Positions 47,594 through 62,128 of a stretch of 64,000 bases of DNA are shown piece after piece. Both the position numbers and the translations under genes were made by a program. The notes under the pieces were generated by a model that was given only the letters and a program-made list of their open reading frames with translations, did not search any database and was not told where the DNA came from. Origin of the DNA: Phlegmacium glaucopus (Eukaryota; Basidiomycota; Agaricomycetes; Agaricales; Cortinariaceae); the NCBI GenBank assembly GCA_015039465.1, contig MU130567.1, forward strand, positions 139,239-203,238, in the 5' to 3' direction. Numbering within the stretch: position 1 is the first letter of the stretch; each line of letters starts with the position of its first letter.

Positions 47594-50500
47594 TTATCTA
47601 AAAAAATCGCTTCCAGGACCTAACTGCCCCTCTTCCTCTTCACTCAACATTCCTTCCATATCTTCTCCCAACCGCGATCTGCTCGATGCATCAAGGCCAG
47701 CAGTCCCCGAACCTTCCGACCTAGCAGATTCCTCTCCAAACGGACGCAAGTTCATCAAAAATTGGCTCTTCATATTCATCTCCGCACTAGTCATCATTCG
47801 ATCTTCTCCTACCCTCGTCCCTGTCCCCGCCGACCCTAATCGCCGATGGCCAACCTGCCCAGCACCACCACCAGTAGAAGGATAGATATAGACCTCCTTC
47901 TTCATCTTTTTACTTCCTTCTCCACTCCCTCCACGCACATGCGTTTGTATCCTCCCTGAACTCTCTAACGCCGCTTCCTCATCACTCATCACACTCCCTC
48001 TAAACGGATCGAGTTCATCCGTTTCCTGTACCGGCATTGGTACGTTCACTTGATGATTCTGAAGTAATTTTTGTTGCGTGCTCGATCCGGAAGCGGCAGC
48101 AGAAGCAGATTCTTCCAGATATGAAGGTGATAGCGGGACTGTTCGTTGTCCTTGTTGTGGTAGATAGGTGTTGTGAGAGAGGAGCGGTGAACGGGGTACG
48201 ATGTGTTCGGGGTTACGCGATGCATATCTCGTTGGGCCTTGCTGTTGTTGAGGAGCAGATGTTGAAGTCGTAGCAGTTGCGTTGGTTGAAGGCGTGGTAT
48301 TGCTTCCATCGTACTCGAACTATAAAAGATAGCAAATCTATATGAGATTTTTAAGCTACATATAGAGAGATAAACATACAGCAATGAATACTTCTTCCCT
48401 CCTCCTCTCACCCGCCTCCTTATCAATGCAATAACAAAGATACAACGTATCGGCCCTGTCGAAATTAATAAAAAAAACATTAAATATGTCATTTCACAGA
48501 AAGGAAGGAAAAGAAAACGCAAGGAGAAATAAGGAAAGAGGAAAGTAGAAAAGGTAAAAAGACCAAAAAAAAAGAGTTTACTCACGTATCCTTGACTAAC
48601 CCCACGCAAAACAGTCCTACAAGTGCTGTAACAGTGCCCGCAAGGACTGCTGTGCCTAGAGCCATATTCGGAGCGTGAAGTGCATGCGCGACAAACAAGT
48701 AGGTAGTCAATGCAAATGGGAAAGAGAGTGTAAGCGGCGAAATGGTCAACAAAGTCAAAGGAGCTAGAAACATGAACAGTCAACATCCCATAGAGAAGGA
48801 AAGGAGAACAATATAATTACGTTCAGAAATGAATCCTTTCTTCCTTTTCAAAGCCCTACTCCTACCTCTCCCAGGACTCCCATCCGCCCCTCCGCTAATA
48901 ATTCCTCCCTTACTTTTATCAACCAAAACACCAGCCCTAGTAGCGGACGCCCAAAACGGTTCACCTGTCAAACCTGCATAAATCAAACCATACTTGTTCA
49001 ACTTGCTCGTCCAGCCTTCCAAGAAGCCCACCACCCAGCTGACGCCTGGAATCACATAGAGAGCTACCGGTGCAGCGATAGGTACCCATGGTATTCTGCG
49101 CAGGTAAAATGGTAGATGTTGGAGGCAGATAGTTAGGATTGTGAGAAGTTGGAAGAGAGAGTGGATGAGTGATGCTAGAGCTATGCTGCCCAATGAAGGA
49201 CCAGAGCTACGCACGAGCGCGGCGTGGATGGTGTGTGTTGATGTTGGTGGCGGTATTGGCGCGGTAGGGCTAGAAGACGAAGTTGTAAGTATAATGAACG
49301 ATTGAAGGAGAACTGAAACGGAAAGAAAGAAAAAAAGTACGTACTCAGCAAAATACCAAGCACCAACGACACTTGCACATGTCGTTCGCATCATTCCCCT
49401 TGCGATAGCCCAGCTCCAAAGCCAGATGCCTAACGTTCCTACAATGGCCCAATTGGCCCAAGCATACAGATGCCATTCCAAACCACTGGTGCCTTCGAGT
49501 TTCGTTGCGTAGCCATGGAGTAGCAGTCGGAAAATAAGAGTCACAAAAGGTAGACTTGAAATCAGCATTAGGAGGAGGATGGTAGGAGATAAAGCCAGAA
49601 GGAATGGATTGATAATGAGGATATGAGTAGTTAGTGTCAATGTTGATGATGCGGTATGGATTTGACGAGGGAGATGCAGGAGCCGCCTCGCAGTGATAAG
49701 AGACAGCGCTAAGGGTATTAGAGCAAAGAGACGGAGGCTAGCAAGAGTGTAAATCAATTACTGATATGATAGAAATAAAGGTCTACGGGATACTTACCCC
49801 ACAGTTTCACCCCAAGTAGGTTCTTGATCACCATCCCACATGAAACTCCCCACAAAAGCACAAACGGCAGAAATTAAGAGGGTAGCCGGCACAAACACCT
49901 CTGTAGCCACCATGACAGGCTTGACGAATATCCTCAAAAGATACACATGCAGATACGCTACACCCGCACTCATAAAGGTAAGAATTGTCAACAACGGGAC
50001 CGCATGCAAAAAAACTGTGTATGGCAGCGCCTTCCGAGGAACATTATTAGGTTGGCCTCTGAGGAAGAGTAGGAGAATGCAGAAAAATACGCAGAGAGTG
50101 ACGGATCCAAGCCAGAGTGAGGTCCATATTGAATCATGGTATTTACGTCTTCTCCGTGGCGTGTGCCTTGGGTCTGGAAGGGAGAAGACATCAAGAGGGC
50201 GTGTACGGCCATCTCGTGGTAGAAGAGAATCGGTTAGAGATAGTGAATGGACTGTTTTAGGTATCGGGGGAGGAGGTGGTGCTCTCTTTTGCTGCTGGAA
50301 TACATGAGCTGGGGGACTAGAGTCTGACGAAGAAGATGAGGCAGATGGTACTGGAGATAAAGAACGACGAGGAGAGCCCGCGAGATGTGCCAACCAACCA
50401 GGCGGCGAGTTGGGGCTGGGTGAACGGGTTATCAACGGTATTGCCTGTTGACCACGAACAAAGCCAGTTCTGCCAACATTTTCATCTTCGTCTAGCCTTA

Positions 50501-50732
50501 GATATGGGTCTTCATCTTCCTCCTGTACCCTTGGTGTCCTGAGTTCGCTCTCACTCCCTCTGAGATGAGGATCATCCATGTCGTCTACTAGATCTCTGTC
50601 GTGCCCTGTATGAGACCCTTCGTCGGTGGTGAAGGAGAAGAACATGGGCTGTGACGAGGAAGACATTGTAGATTCTCCATTATTCTGTCTGTTGAGATAC
50701 TGGGATGCATAGGCTGCAAAGGAGGTCGCCAT
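47594..50732 (-). CDS. Choline-transporter-like (CTL/Pns1) multi-span membrane protein
   Basis: Six exons (50732-49798, 49737-49345, 49269-48821, 48763-48586, 48455-48380, 48319-47594) keep phase for 918 residues. The first ~200 residues are disordered, Ser/Pro-rich and acidic. A multi-helix membrane domain then starts at SIWTSLWLGSVTLCVFFCILLL. Family marks are WAIARGMMRTTCASVVGAWYF, HAALVRSSGPSLGSIALASLI, YGLIYAGLTGEPFW and, after the last helices, DTLYLCYCIDKEAG. The ~240-residue cytosolic tail is Gln/Ser-rich. The family (PF04515) includes human CTL1 choline carriers and yeast Pns1, whose substrate is unsettled, so choline transport is inferred. The tail and N-terminus are longer than in Pns1 (~540 residues), as is common in basidiomycetes. 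The TTG 12 bases upstream was not used as start. Confidence 0.88.
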
Positions 50733-53700
50733 AGGCGATCTCAATTCATGCGTCTCTCACTAAAGAGCTACACTGAGGGGGGTCACACACAGTCACAGTC
50801 ACGGCTCATGTTTGACTCAGACAGATTTAGACAAGAAAGGTGCTCAAGGACATGGTGCTCCGAAAAACATAAATCTACTGGGCTACGACTGACATCCTAT
50901 TGGGAAGTTCGCAAAAAATTTCAGACTATCCGATCCTGGAGACAAAATACCCATCGTACTATAGGAGTCTGCCTTAAGGATCGAGGCTATCTAACTTGAA
51001 GAGTTCACTTACTAGTATCACCCTGGACCTCCTTTTTGGAACTTTTCGATAGCTGATGCTCGCCTGTTTAATCCACCGGACGCTGCACAATTTAATGCGC
51101 AGTGGCCACAGGCCCACAGCAACTCAACGGATTCAAAAATCTGCCATCCTCCTGGACATTTTGGACTCTTCGCTAGGATTCTGTGGCTGTTCTACTGGAG
51201 ATCCCTGGTGCTGCTGCGACCAATTAATTCACCACATGTTCCAAATTATAGAAAAGGACACCTTTGGCATCATGCTAACGTTCTACAAGGGCTTGCTGCG
51301 GGCGTGGTCGTACTTTTCATTTTACATGAAAAACACCGCACAGCTTGAATTAGAACTACATTCTTTCTCTCTCACATGAACATGTTTCCAGTTCACCGTA
51401 CGTTGACTCGTCCCGACATTTAATAATTTCGCTAATATTGAATGCAGTGTAATAATGGTTCAGCTTGAGCGCTTAACCCTGCTGTTTCCTCCGCGCCTCG
51501 ACTGCATTAATTTATGCATGGTAATAGACAGATGGTGAGTCTTCCTTGGAAAATTTACCTGATGCTGAGCTCGCAGGAGACACGGAATTTTAACATGCCA
51601 CATGACATACCCAGTAAGTGCACCGCCTTTTGCCAATGCAATAGGGGCAGGTTAACCTGCGCCTGCCTGCGCCTGTCAGCACAGCAGTGCGGTGGAAGTC
51701 ATATCTTATATTGAGAAGCCCCCGACTTCTCCGGGTTATCGAATAACTCGACTCACTATTCATCAGAGGTCACCTGCACGCCGCTATTGTACCTAGATCA
51801 AATCTTGTGGATGTTCCTGTCCGTTTTTTTTTTGTCAATGGCTTCGCGTTTTCCATTGACAATATGGAAATAATCATAACTCAAATTCCTTGGGTATACA
51901 ATGGATAATTCTTGCATTGTAGACTCTGAACTAGGAAGACGAAAGAGGTTTAACTCCGAGTCGAACCTTTTTCGCTCCTTCCTGGTTCAAGACTAATGAG
52001 TTTCACTCACGCTCGCCATTTACGTTGACAAGCATGGATGTCCCTTCTTCTACAGAGCTCAGCAATCCCTTCAAATTGTTAAAATTATAATATCACCCTT
52101 CTTTGACATCGATATATCTCTGACTCCCTATCACTGGCAGATAAATTTTCAAGCAACACATTATCACGAGACCGGGTGAACTCAACGATATTAATAAACC
52201 ACGTATCTTATTGGCGCTAAACTTGCTATCAACCATGTCCTAGTATCAAGTCCTTATCGCTCAGCGTGTCTTCGGATATGAGCGACATTTTTCTTTTCGA
52301 AGACTTTATCTCATCTCTTAATCGATTGCTTCGGGTCTGGCCGGACGAGCCAGCGGCGTCTAGGTTCAACTTTTAGTGGCCTTACAAAACTGGAAGTAGT
52401 TCAGAGAAAGATTGGCGCCCGGTTTTCACTAGATATTATGGACCAACTCGCCATGATTCGACTGACTTTTGACTTCAGAACAACGGCGAACTTCCTTTGG
52501 GAAGAAAATCCGAGTCTAAGATGATATAGTCTACCTCTTAAAGTCTTGCTTCCAATTCCACATTCTTGAAAGACGGAGCTACAAGATTGTTATCACACGC
52601 CGCTTTGCTCAAAATTCGGCTAAAGACCCTGCTAGAAGGCACCAACCTTCCTCTATTGGTCTGAAGCTCGCTGAAAGTACTGTGGTATATTTGTTGAGCG
52701 AAGCAAGCGTTTTTCTTCAGCTTTACGTTCTAAAAGGCCGCCCTATGATTGGCTGCAATTGGCGCAGTCAGTTACGACAATGGGGTTTAGCAAAGGGCAG
52801 TAGTTTTACATCGTACAAGAGATTGCTCAACCTCAGGGTCGGTACATGTACAAAGTTATCAGTCATGATATAGACAGGTTAGAAACTGTGAGAATCATAG
52901 AATGAACGATCCGAAGTTTCGCGCATCAGATGCCACCGGCGGCGCCCTTGCATCATGATTCTTCGTTTGAGTACACCCATCACTTCGGCGACATCTATGC
53001 GAGTCTAGCCCAAACATGATGTGAAAAAGGGCTGACACAAGCTTGGCTTGTGATCATATAGTACGGGGTTCTTCACTGATTAACCTCGTCCTTTCTATCT
53101 CAGTGGCGGGGATGGTCTACCGAATTGATTAGCATGAATTTTCGGTTGGACGATGCAAATCCTGAAGAACCCTGGTTAATCAATCTCTGAAGCGAAGACC
53201 TGCGGGAGGCGTTAATTTGATGTAGGATCCGACTTCAAGCAGCTAAGGCGAGCTTTTAATTGGAAACGCAATCCGAATTGCTTCTCAGCGCCGAGTTGGT
53301 GTAAACTCAAGCCACAAAGACTTTCCCGAGCGACTCGGGAGAAGTATCCTGTCAATTCTTTACTTTAAAAAGTTAATACTTCAGATGACTAGCTTAAAAA
53401 ATTTGGAGCTCGAGGCAAGCTAAAAGTTGAAGTTTGGCAGTTTCGCGGAGTTGAATCGCCGCCCGCCAGAACATGTACAAACATTTGAGCATACACCATG
53501 TGCTATTACTTACTATAGTACCATCCTTATTCCATGACCTTGCTTGCTAAAGATCTATTTATCCACCGAGGGAATTGGATAGTCTCACTAGTCTCTTTTG
53601 ACGCCACTTTGGCCACTAACAAAGCACTTGATGGGGCTCACGGCAGAGAAAAACTGTGCAAAGAATTGGTGCGTACAACATCTCAAGGTCGTAAGATATC

Positions 53701-56700
53701 AGTGGATTGATAAATTCAAAGCTGCCGACGCCCTATGACACATTTCAGGCCTCTAACTTCCAAATTTCCATCTTTGTCTGGATATCCAAGCCACCTGTGA
53801 TGATGGTGATATTGCTCGGTTCGTCCTGGAATTTATCTACTTTTTCATAAGTTCTCATACCAGTTTTTCAAGTTTCAGTGCTTGGAGAAATTTCTAGGTT
53901 TCTAGGAATCAGCAATGGACGGAAAAATCCTTGTCCGTCACGGTCTCATCTCTTATGAGTTCCAAGTCCGCGAGTTATCTTCCTTGTCTTATATAATCAT
54001 CACCATTTGACATTTCATGTAAGTTATTCGGCCTGCCCAGGCCCGTCTTGATCACGCCGCTGAGAACTTCATGTCCATTGTGGAGGCGGTGCATATGATA
54101 TAAAAGTTGGTTGTTGTTGTTTTATCAATAGGTGAAAGCTACCATCTTTGTTCAGGTCATTGACGCTGTCCATCATTTCAATGTGACCTCGGACATGCTC
54201 ATTCATCAACTCTTAATCGCCACCCTCGGCTTACTTCTAGCAATGTTATCCCATGTCATGTCTGAAGCATTCATACGGTTGAAAGACTTCCCCGGTCTCT
54301 GCCCTTCGAACTTCTCTTCATGAAGGGCTCTGTCGTTCCGGAACCTACACTTAGTCCACGTGCCGATGACTTGGAACGACTTGGTTCGTTTACTTCTTAT
54401 CCGACTGCTCACCAGTGTCGAAGACTCGGAATGCGAGAACTTAGGAAAGCTACTCCGCATGTTCTTTCTATTTACAGGAGTTAGCGTCCCGACCTCTACG
54501 TCTCCACCAAAATGCCATCCACCAAGGAATCCGAAATGACAAGGTCTCATGATCGCCGCACCAATCGCCTGCGTCATCCTGGTGACCTCAATCAGGCTCA
54601 GTCAGTCCTCTACGCTTACCCCGCGCTGACTGGATCTTCTGTTCACACTGACGATGAGGAGATATGACGGCTTTAAAGATCAGCTTAATGCACTTGACTT
54701 GCCTCCGCGATTCTTACATGTGGAACTGACCAAGATGAATGCTTGGCGGAAGCTGGGTAATCTTTTGCCGGTGGTTCGATTCATTTTGAAGCCAACCTAA
54801 CCTATGCCTACCTCCAATCTTCGAATTCGATGATTAGAACGGCTGCATCTATTCGCTGTACCCCAAATATAACTCAAGGGTAGTGTAACACGTTAATATA
54901 GGTGTGCACTCATAATTCCAGGCCATGTCGGCTATGAACCGAGCGAGAACAGTGGTTAATCATAATTACCCCAATATCAGGCGTTATTCAATCTCCGGAA
55001 AATCGTAATGCTCCAATACACACATTGAATTCAACTTTCCGATTCCTACGTCTTTCGAAGTTCTAGTTGCATCTCTTCCGCGTTTCTCGACACCCTGCTT
55101 GATTACGATGACATGTTTCTCAGAATACGTCCACAATTAGCAGCAAATCGGACCAAAATAGAAAGTGTCCACCATATGCGTGGTGCTTATGTGAGTACGA
55201 TGCTCACTTAAGTCCGAGCCTAAAGCCAGCTTGACCCTCATTGATGTCCGGGGGAATCGCATTGCTTGCCGCTCAAAGGCGCCAGGCCAGGTGCATGCCA
55301 TCCCCATGGATAGTGGATTGGGAGTGGGTCAATAATTTATCCAGAGTTTACTTTTTACTTGGATCCTCGCTCTAGAGAAAGAGGTTCTCTCATGGTCTCT
55401 TACTCCGAGCATCACCTTGGAATTTGCGAGCGTGATGATACTACTATTACTTACCAGGATTGCCACGCCATTTATCTTCTCTGAAAGTCAAAAAAACGAA
55501 CCAGGTTGAATTGGAACTTACTATCGAAGAATGTGGACTTGAGAGTCAAATAATTCAGTGGAAGAGGAGCCAAGGCTGAAAGTGGGTTCAGCAGGTAATA
55601 TACTCGTGATACGTGATGCGTAATCAATGGCAGTCGTGGATTCATGTAGATAGCATCGCGGCTGCTTGTTTGACTCTACTTCCAGATTATGGGTAACACT
55701 GTGGGTGTAGCCGCTTATCGATAATCGCTGATTCAGTACATTAGGAATGGGCTTATCGGTTCATTGCTAGTACTAGCTACATAGGAGTCTATACTAGTAG
55801 GAAGAATGGAAAGAGGCCGTACATGTCAATGTCGGGAGACCTTGCTGCGTGAGGCAACTGATATGATATCTACTCGCAGTAATCCTGTTAAATGCACCCT
55901 AAAGATGACTAGAGCGTAATATTGTAATGACATGACTAAAAACACGCAATCTGCCGCGACGTGAGGTATGCAACCCCCAGAATGACTTGAAGCCGCAAAC
56001 ACGTATAGGTTTCAAATTGCGCAGCTTGGCTCGTCGTGGAGCGCCGTGGCAACGTGATAGTATGGCCCCAGGATATCGACTTTGCCGTGAAACATATACG
56101 TGTCCGCACTTATCAATTGCATCACCCCAAAAAATGGACACCGCGGCCGTGGTCGCGCGACTGTGCAGAGCTGCGTGCACGGCAAATAAAACCGGCTGGT
56201 TTGCTTTGTCATGGACATTTCGAACCGACAAGAATTTCCTTATTGGGTAATAAACGGAAGCGGATGGGCATAAAGTCAAAATCATTTGGTCAACTTGTTG
56301 ACTCACTGAGTAATTTCGGCTCTCCGTTTTTTATATGTAAATTAAACTTTCATTTTTGGTTTTTTACGCTCACAGTTGATTATAAATTTAGGGAGGCCCT
56401 TCAGTTTTACTATGGCCCTACGCCCTATATGACTCATCTCAACCTATGGCCTTAGAAATGCCACGCTTATTCAGACTAGATGACACTTCCGTCGTCGAAC
56501 GAGCGCATGAGCTTTTTTTGGAAATCAATAATGCACATGACCAAGGCTGAGGGTTTTTTCTATGTTTCCAACAACATCCGAACCTCTGATCCGACCGGTG
56601 CCTCGCACATATGGGCCGTTTCGACTATATTATACACTTGAAGCTGTCAAACGTTGGTGAGTTTGCCCTGAGGATGTGATGAGTCAATGACAATGAGTCC

Positions 56701-59700
56701 ATGGAGTCTCGGGAAAGTATCCGACCAGCATCCACATTCAAGTGATTATCGATTTTTATCCCTGCGATTAATTTTGTATGGATCCCACCTTATGTTATCA
56801 TTGGATATCCGAGTCATGATGTAACTTTGATTTTCCTCGGATCGGCCGAGTCAACTAGTTGTCTGGCTCGTGTTTTTACCCGTAGTATGTATGGGGTATA
56901 GTATACCGTATACTGCCGAAAATCACAGTGTTATCTATCCGTCCTAAAACTCTTCCAAAGGTCCTTGGATCAACGACCATCTCCATTTTTCCTAACAACC
57001 GAACCTTGCATCTAAAACTCCCTCGTCTAAACAACAAGAGAAATTTTTGAGGACAATTTCTTACTCTCCAAAGGCTTTTTTTTTTTGTTTGCTGGGTATT
57101 GTTTGTTGTTTTCATGAATCACGACCGCAAAAACAATAAAAGCGGTAAGCGGATTTCGATGTGGGAGGAGTGGGGACCCACGGACCAGAATTAATCTATA
57201 ATGTTCAAGAACAAACCAGGTCGGATCGGACTCTTTAAGGGTGATGGTCAATAACCTCTATCCTGATACAAAGCGGCATTGCTTGGGTTTTGCTTTTCAA
57301 GTGCCAAGCGTTCCTGAGCAACATTAAGAACTGAATACAAATGTTTGATTAGTGGTGGAACCAAGACGGGACGTGCCAGCTTTCTTTCTTGTCAGTGTGA
57401 AAGGGTGCTCGTACCTTTAACCTCAAACCGACTCACCGGAACCGGATTCTAACGGAGGAGTCCGAAACCGAGGATCTACTTCGGCGTTGGTCATATATTG
57501 TTGTCCTCCACTCCGAAGTCCTACCTTGTTTTCACACCGTGGTTACTTTTGTGATCAAACGAGATTAATGATGGATGTGCTGCCGAGCGCTATATATTAC
57601 GACTGCAACACTCCCCGGCGCCGCAGCGCGCCGTCTATACTTGTATCATGCCAGTGATGAACCCACTACCCAACAAATCAATTTATGTAAGTTATTAATC
57701 AAGTTGAAGCATGTGCTGACAATGGCCAGCACACAACTAGGGAATAATATCGTAATTCAATCTATCAATTGTAGCGGGTTCCCATGGATTGTTGACAACA
57801 AAAGTCCTAGGTACTCGGTCAATGCATTGATGAACTTGAACCATACTGCTACATATAGTAATAACACAGGTGGAAGTCTTGTGTAGAGCTAAAGATAATC
57901 ATGCACTGTCTAGAGTTTGTCCTCAATTTGTCCTAATAATAGACAAATTTGACAAGATACATGATGTTCGTGATGGAGTGCAGTTCATTTCGAAGAGTTG
58001 GAGTTAATAAATATAACACAATATAGATTTCATCTCGGTTCCCAGCGCTTGCCTTTGAACCAATCTCCAGTCTCATTGACGCACTCCGACTCACTACTGG
58101 CTCGTCGGACTGGACTAGCAACGACACTGACGGGAGATGAAAAGGGATCCAGGTACCTAGTAATACTAGTACCTGACGTGAGTTATGGTTCAGCAGACAT
58201 TGGCGTAAGTATTAAGTACAGTCAGACACGGGTGCCTTAAGGGTATCTGAAAATTTGTATTGATATTATGATAATTCATGTCTCGAGTTCCGTAATACAT
58301 CTGTTAATGTTGATGCATGGTTGAGTTTTTTTTTTAAATCTCAGATTCCTGTGCCGATGGAGGGAGAGCGTACTTTACACTTGTCGACTCCATCGGAAAC
58401 CGTAAATGACCGAGTGGATAACAGTTATATAATATATTCATCAATTGCGGCAACAACGATCCATGTGATGGGGTTGGCCCTCGAATGCCGAAATAGCGCT
58501 CACCACGCCTGTGACGGCTTGTCTAGAACCTGTCTGGAGTATATTAGCGGCATAAAAGTCATGGCTCGTAGATCCCGTTGAAGTTTAAACCGAACCTATA
58601 AAAAAGCGATGTCAACACAAGGTGATAGCCACTTACCGAGTTTGTTTCAAAAATATATCCATAACGATAGGAAATTTGAATTCAGTGCCACAAACCCAGG
58701 TACTTTATGCTCCGAACACAGAGTTTGTTTGAACTGAGGCACGAGGACCATCCCGGATAAAAAAAATGTAGTAAAAGAAATTGCGAAAGAAAAAAGGAAG
58801 AAGAAAATAACATAAGCAACCAAAGAAAAAAAAAAAAAAGAGAAAGTTCGTGTATTATCCAAGTTGTGGCATTTTTCCCACAAATCAAAAATGGTAGCTG
58901 GAAGGAAGTGGGAAACGTCATTGGCCAGACGACGACGAAGAAGAAAAACAACAACTCGGTTGACGACATGACGACGGGGGCCGGAGCAGCATATACGATC
59001 AACGCGAGAATCGGAGGGACGCGGACGCCGGCACACTGGGCCCAAAGCAAAGCGAACAACGAGAATAATCCCCTCATTTGCAAGCTTAAGGTTTCAAAGT
59101 TAAATATGACACTGGCGAGATTCGAAAAAAAAAAACCATGATACCGCAATGACGTCGTGTGGACTGTGGATACTAGAAATATCATGCAGTGACATCGGTT
59201 GAGGGGGTAATTTTTGGAGTGCAAAGGTCGGATTTGACCGATTGGAGGGAGAAGCCTGTCACCAGTGCCAAAAAACCCGCGCACAAGACCAGTGACGAGC
59301 AACATGAGATAAAGAAAGATTAAAATCAAGGGTGCAGCTGATCGAGACCGCAACGAAGAAGCATGGACCAAGAAGCCACAAGAGGGAGAAGAGGCGCCTA
59401 CTAGAGGAAAAGACCGGGTCATCCGATAAAGGGGTTCAACTTGTAAGGGGGATCAATTACAGCAACAATATTTTGTTGATATATAACAACGATGGAGGGT
59501 AAAGGGCAACTCGGAGTCAGAGCACATCGTGGGCTATGTAGACATTAAGGCCACGAGTCGACTCAATTGCCATCAGCTGAGTGAGCTAATGATACATAAC
59601 GATCAATCGATGGATTTCGCTTGGGAAGAAGATGGACTACAGCTGTTTTTCTGTCAAAGGATACATCATGATCAAGATATCAGAGTGGGCAACACACCGG

Positions 59701-61091
59701 TTGCTCGTTTGTTCATCATCCGTCTGATTTAAGAGATGGGATCCTGGCCTGTGCATCAGATTTGAGTAGCTAGGTGGCCTTACGGAAGGCAAGAGTCACT
59801 GGGGTAAGGTACTTGGAGAAGAAAATGCCAAGTTTTCAGGTCCTTGGGTTTCTATAGTATTCATTGGCGCGCGATACCAAGAATTAGACGCTGGGGGGAA
59901 ATCGGGTTACAAAAATAACAAGTGAGGCGGTGGTCAAGGAGGCTATGCTAAACTAGCAGTTTAAGTAGTCGCGTGCATCATGATGGGGTGATTTATTGAA
60001 ATATCATGCCCGAGCCTCGAGGAGAGCGGCCTGATTGACTCATCATGATAGATTTGGCGGTAATTTCAAATCATTCATTCTTATTGGAGATGATGCGTGA
60101 TGGCTTTGACCGAGTCAGAACGTGGGATCAACTGCAAAAGGACTCATTCAACACATGTTGGAAATTTAATAGTATACCCTAGAATGAGAAAAAGTAAAGG
60201 AATCATGATGTCAACAAGTCATGTACCAGTTACGTGTAACTCGTTTGCTTTGACTTTTTGTGAGGCATTGTTGCATGTGTTGCGGCGCAGATGTTTATGC
60301 CCATGCAAATATTTGCGATACGGCAACAGCACTGAGTTGGGCACTGCACGCTTTGTGGGTATCTTGGCCCGTGATGAAGCGTGGTTCGTGAGAGGAGAAC
60401 CGCAATGAGATCGCGTAAAAGAACACGGGTCTTGTGCGCATCTGTCATGCTAGTAACTTACAGAAGGGTATGCACGGATAGGGATATCTATACCTATAGA
60501 AGATTGTTTTGTCATACTAGTATATATTGTTGATTTGCTTACTATGATGGCATGTGCTAAGTAATAGTACTAGGCGCTAATCATCCGATTGTCAGTCTCC
60601 TAAAGTTCGATCTGCTGCAAAATACCATTGACAAAGTGACAGCGTATATGTAAGAATCAGGATGAATCATCTTGAATTGTAAGCGCATTTTTGAATATTT
60701 TCTGTGGGGTAGAGAGCAGTGTATTACGTTTGTTGGTTGTGATGGATACATTTTGTTGTCATTGTTCTTTGCTGTGCTGCAATTCGGATCGCCGAGCTTC
60801 CCAAGTCAACGCGGATTGGCAGTGTTGTTCGAGTCATTTGCGCAGTCAGAACTCGATTTGATTGTTATCCGTTTTTGGAGGGGTTTCGTAAGCAAGCGAA
60901 CGGTTCGGGTTATACATTGCCGGAGAAAATTGAGCGGGATACACGGAATGAACTGGTTCATTTGAAATGAGATCTTTCCCGATATGGGAAGAGGCACCTG
61001 AATCTTGCATTCGTTCTTTCTCTGCCATCGGCTCTCGTTTTCGTTTATATACAGCTGCTACCCCAGTCATGCTCTCAACAATCATAGCCCC
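50733..61091. other. ~10 kb region without recognisable genes
   Basis: No open reading frame with a recognisable domain or convincing exon chain. The longest frames (54206-54577 minus, 56036-56455 plus, 57575-57886 plus, 58682-59422 minus) show no family pattern. The 58682-59422 frame is largely a translation of T-rich tracts. A CT-rich stretch (minus strand, 58755-58850) looks like a fungal core-promoter pyrimidine tract. The last ~130 bp before 61092 are C/T-rich and likely hold the cyclin promoter. Old decayed elements are likely but could not be classified. Confidence 0.5.
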
Positions 61092-62128
61092 ATGTCTCCC
61101 TCCTCCACTTCGCCTTCTTCTTCTTGCTCCTCCTCCTCCTCTCGTAGAGTCCATCCAGCAAGTCAGGTCGACCCATCTACACACTCTGAATTACTCACAG
61201 ACCTACTGGAACTGGACATCTCAAGAGAGGTTATCGGTACGCCACTCATCCATTCTACTTCAAAAAAAAACGTTCTCATTAGTTTTTCAGAATATGTTGT
61301 AGACTCTGTCGTGGAGACAGTAGATTTTGCTATGGGTCGTAAACCCGCACCACCTTCCTCTAGAGGAAAGAACGCCACTCGTCGACCAGAACATACAAAG
61401 TTCATTACCTTTGTCACAAATGTCTTGACAAGGGCTGAAGTAACAACTCCCACCCTCCTTGCTGCCCTCGTATATATCGATCGCGCTAAGCCACACCTAC
61501 ACATCGGCCTAGAGCAATGGGCACTCGAGCGAGTTTTTCTTGGTTCAATTATTGTGGCATCCAAAGTATGTCTCATGCCTTGTCTGCTCGCCTTTTATTC
61601 ATCCCCTCGCCACAGTATCTAAACGATTCGACGCTAAAGAACGTGCATTGGGCCCTTTGCACAGGCGTCTTCGGTAAACGCGACGTTGGTCGCATTGAGC
61701 GCGAGTACTTGGAAGTACTCAACTTCGAGCTTGGTGTCTCAGAATCTGACTTGCTGAGCCACCATCAAGGCCTATTAGACGCTATCATGTATCTTCCACC
61801 TCCTTCTCCCCGCTTCACACACCATCATTCTACACGCTCGCATTCCACGAAAAGTCACCATCTCAAGGTGCCTGGTGTACCAGCCTTGGACCCATCAAGT
61901 CCTTCCTCCTCCCATTCCTCTTCATCATCCTCATCACCAAGTTCACCCCAGACACCTTCTACAATGGATTCGTCACCACCTACACCAGACCGAAAGGGTC
62001 AACTACAACCCTCAATTCCAATGAAGAAACCAGCTTCATCAAGAAAATTAATCACCGCCGCTCAGTTCCACGCATCGACGATGGATCTATTGAGGTCATT
62101 TCCCATACCCAGGCTGACGACGTCGTGA
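61092..62128 (+). CDS. PCL/Pho80-family cyclin
   Basis: Three exons (61092-61236, 61291-61565, 61616-62128) with GT-AG introns give 310 residues. The cyclin box runs about 75-175: FITFVTNVLTRAEVTTPTLL, AALVYIDRA, LERVFLGSIIVASKYLND, HWALCTGVFGKRDVGRIERE, LEVLNFELGVSESDLL. The K-Y-L-N-D helix and the L-N-F-E-L ending are typical of Pcl1/Pcl2/Pho80 cyclins, which partner the Pho85-type CDK in G1 progression, polarity or phosphate signalling. The N-terminus is a Ser run. The C-terminal ~130 residues are Ser/Pro/His-rich with several S/T-P sites, probable CDK sites. Which Pcl subgroup it belongs to cannot be fixed from sequence alone. Confidence 0.92.

Noticed and set aside
54206..54577. Possible transposon polyprotein fragment
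   Set aside because: No recognisable RT, RNase H or integrase motif on either strand; too little to classify.
58682..59422. 246-codon minus-strand ORF with a signal-peptide-like MRGLFSLFALLW
   Set aside because: Mostly translation of long T-rich tracts (Phe/Leu runs), no family signature, and no supporting intron or conserved end.
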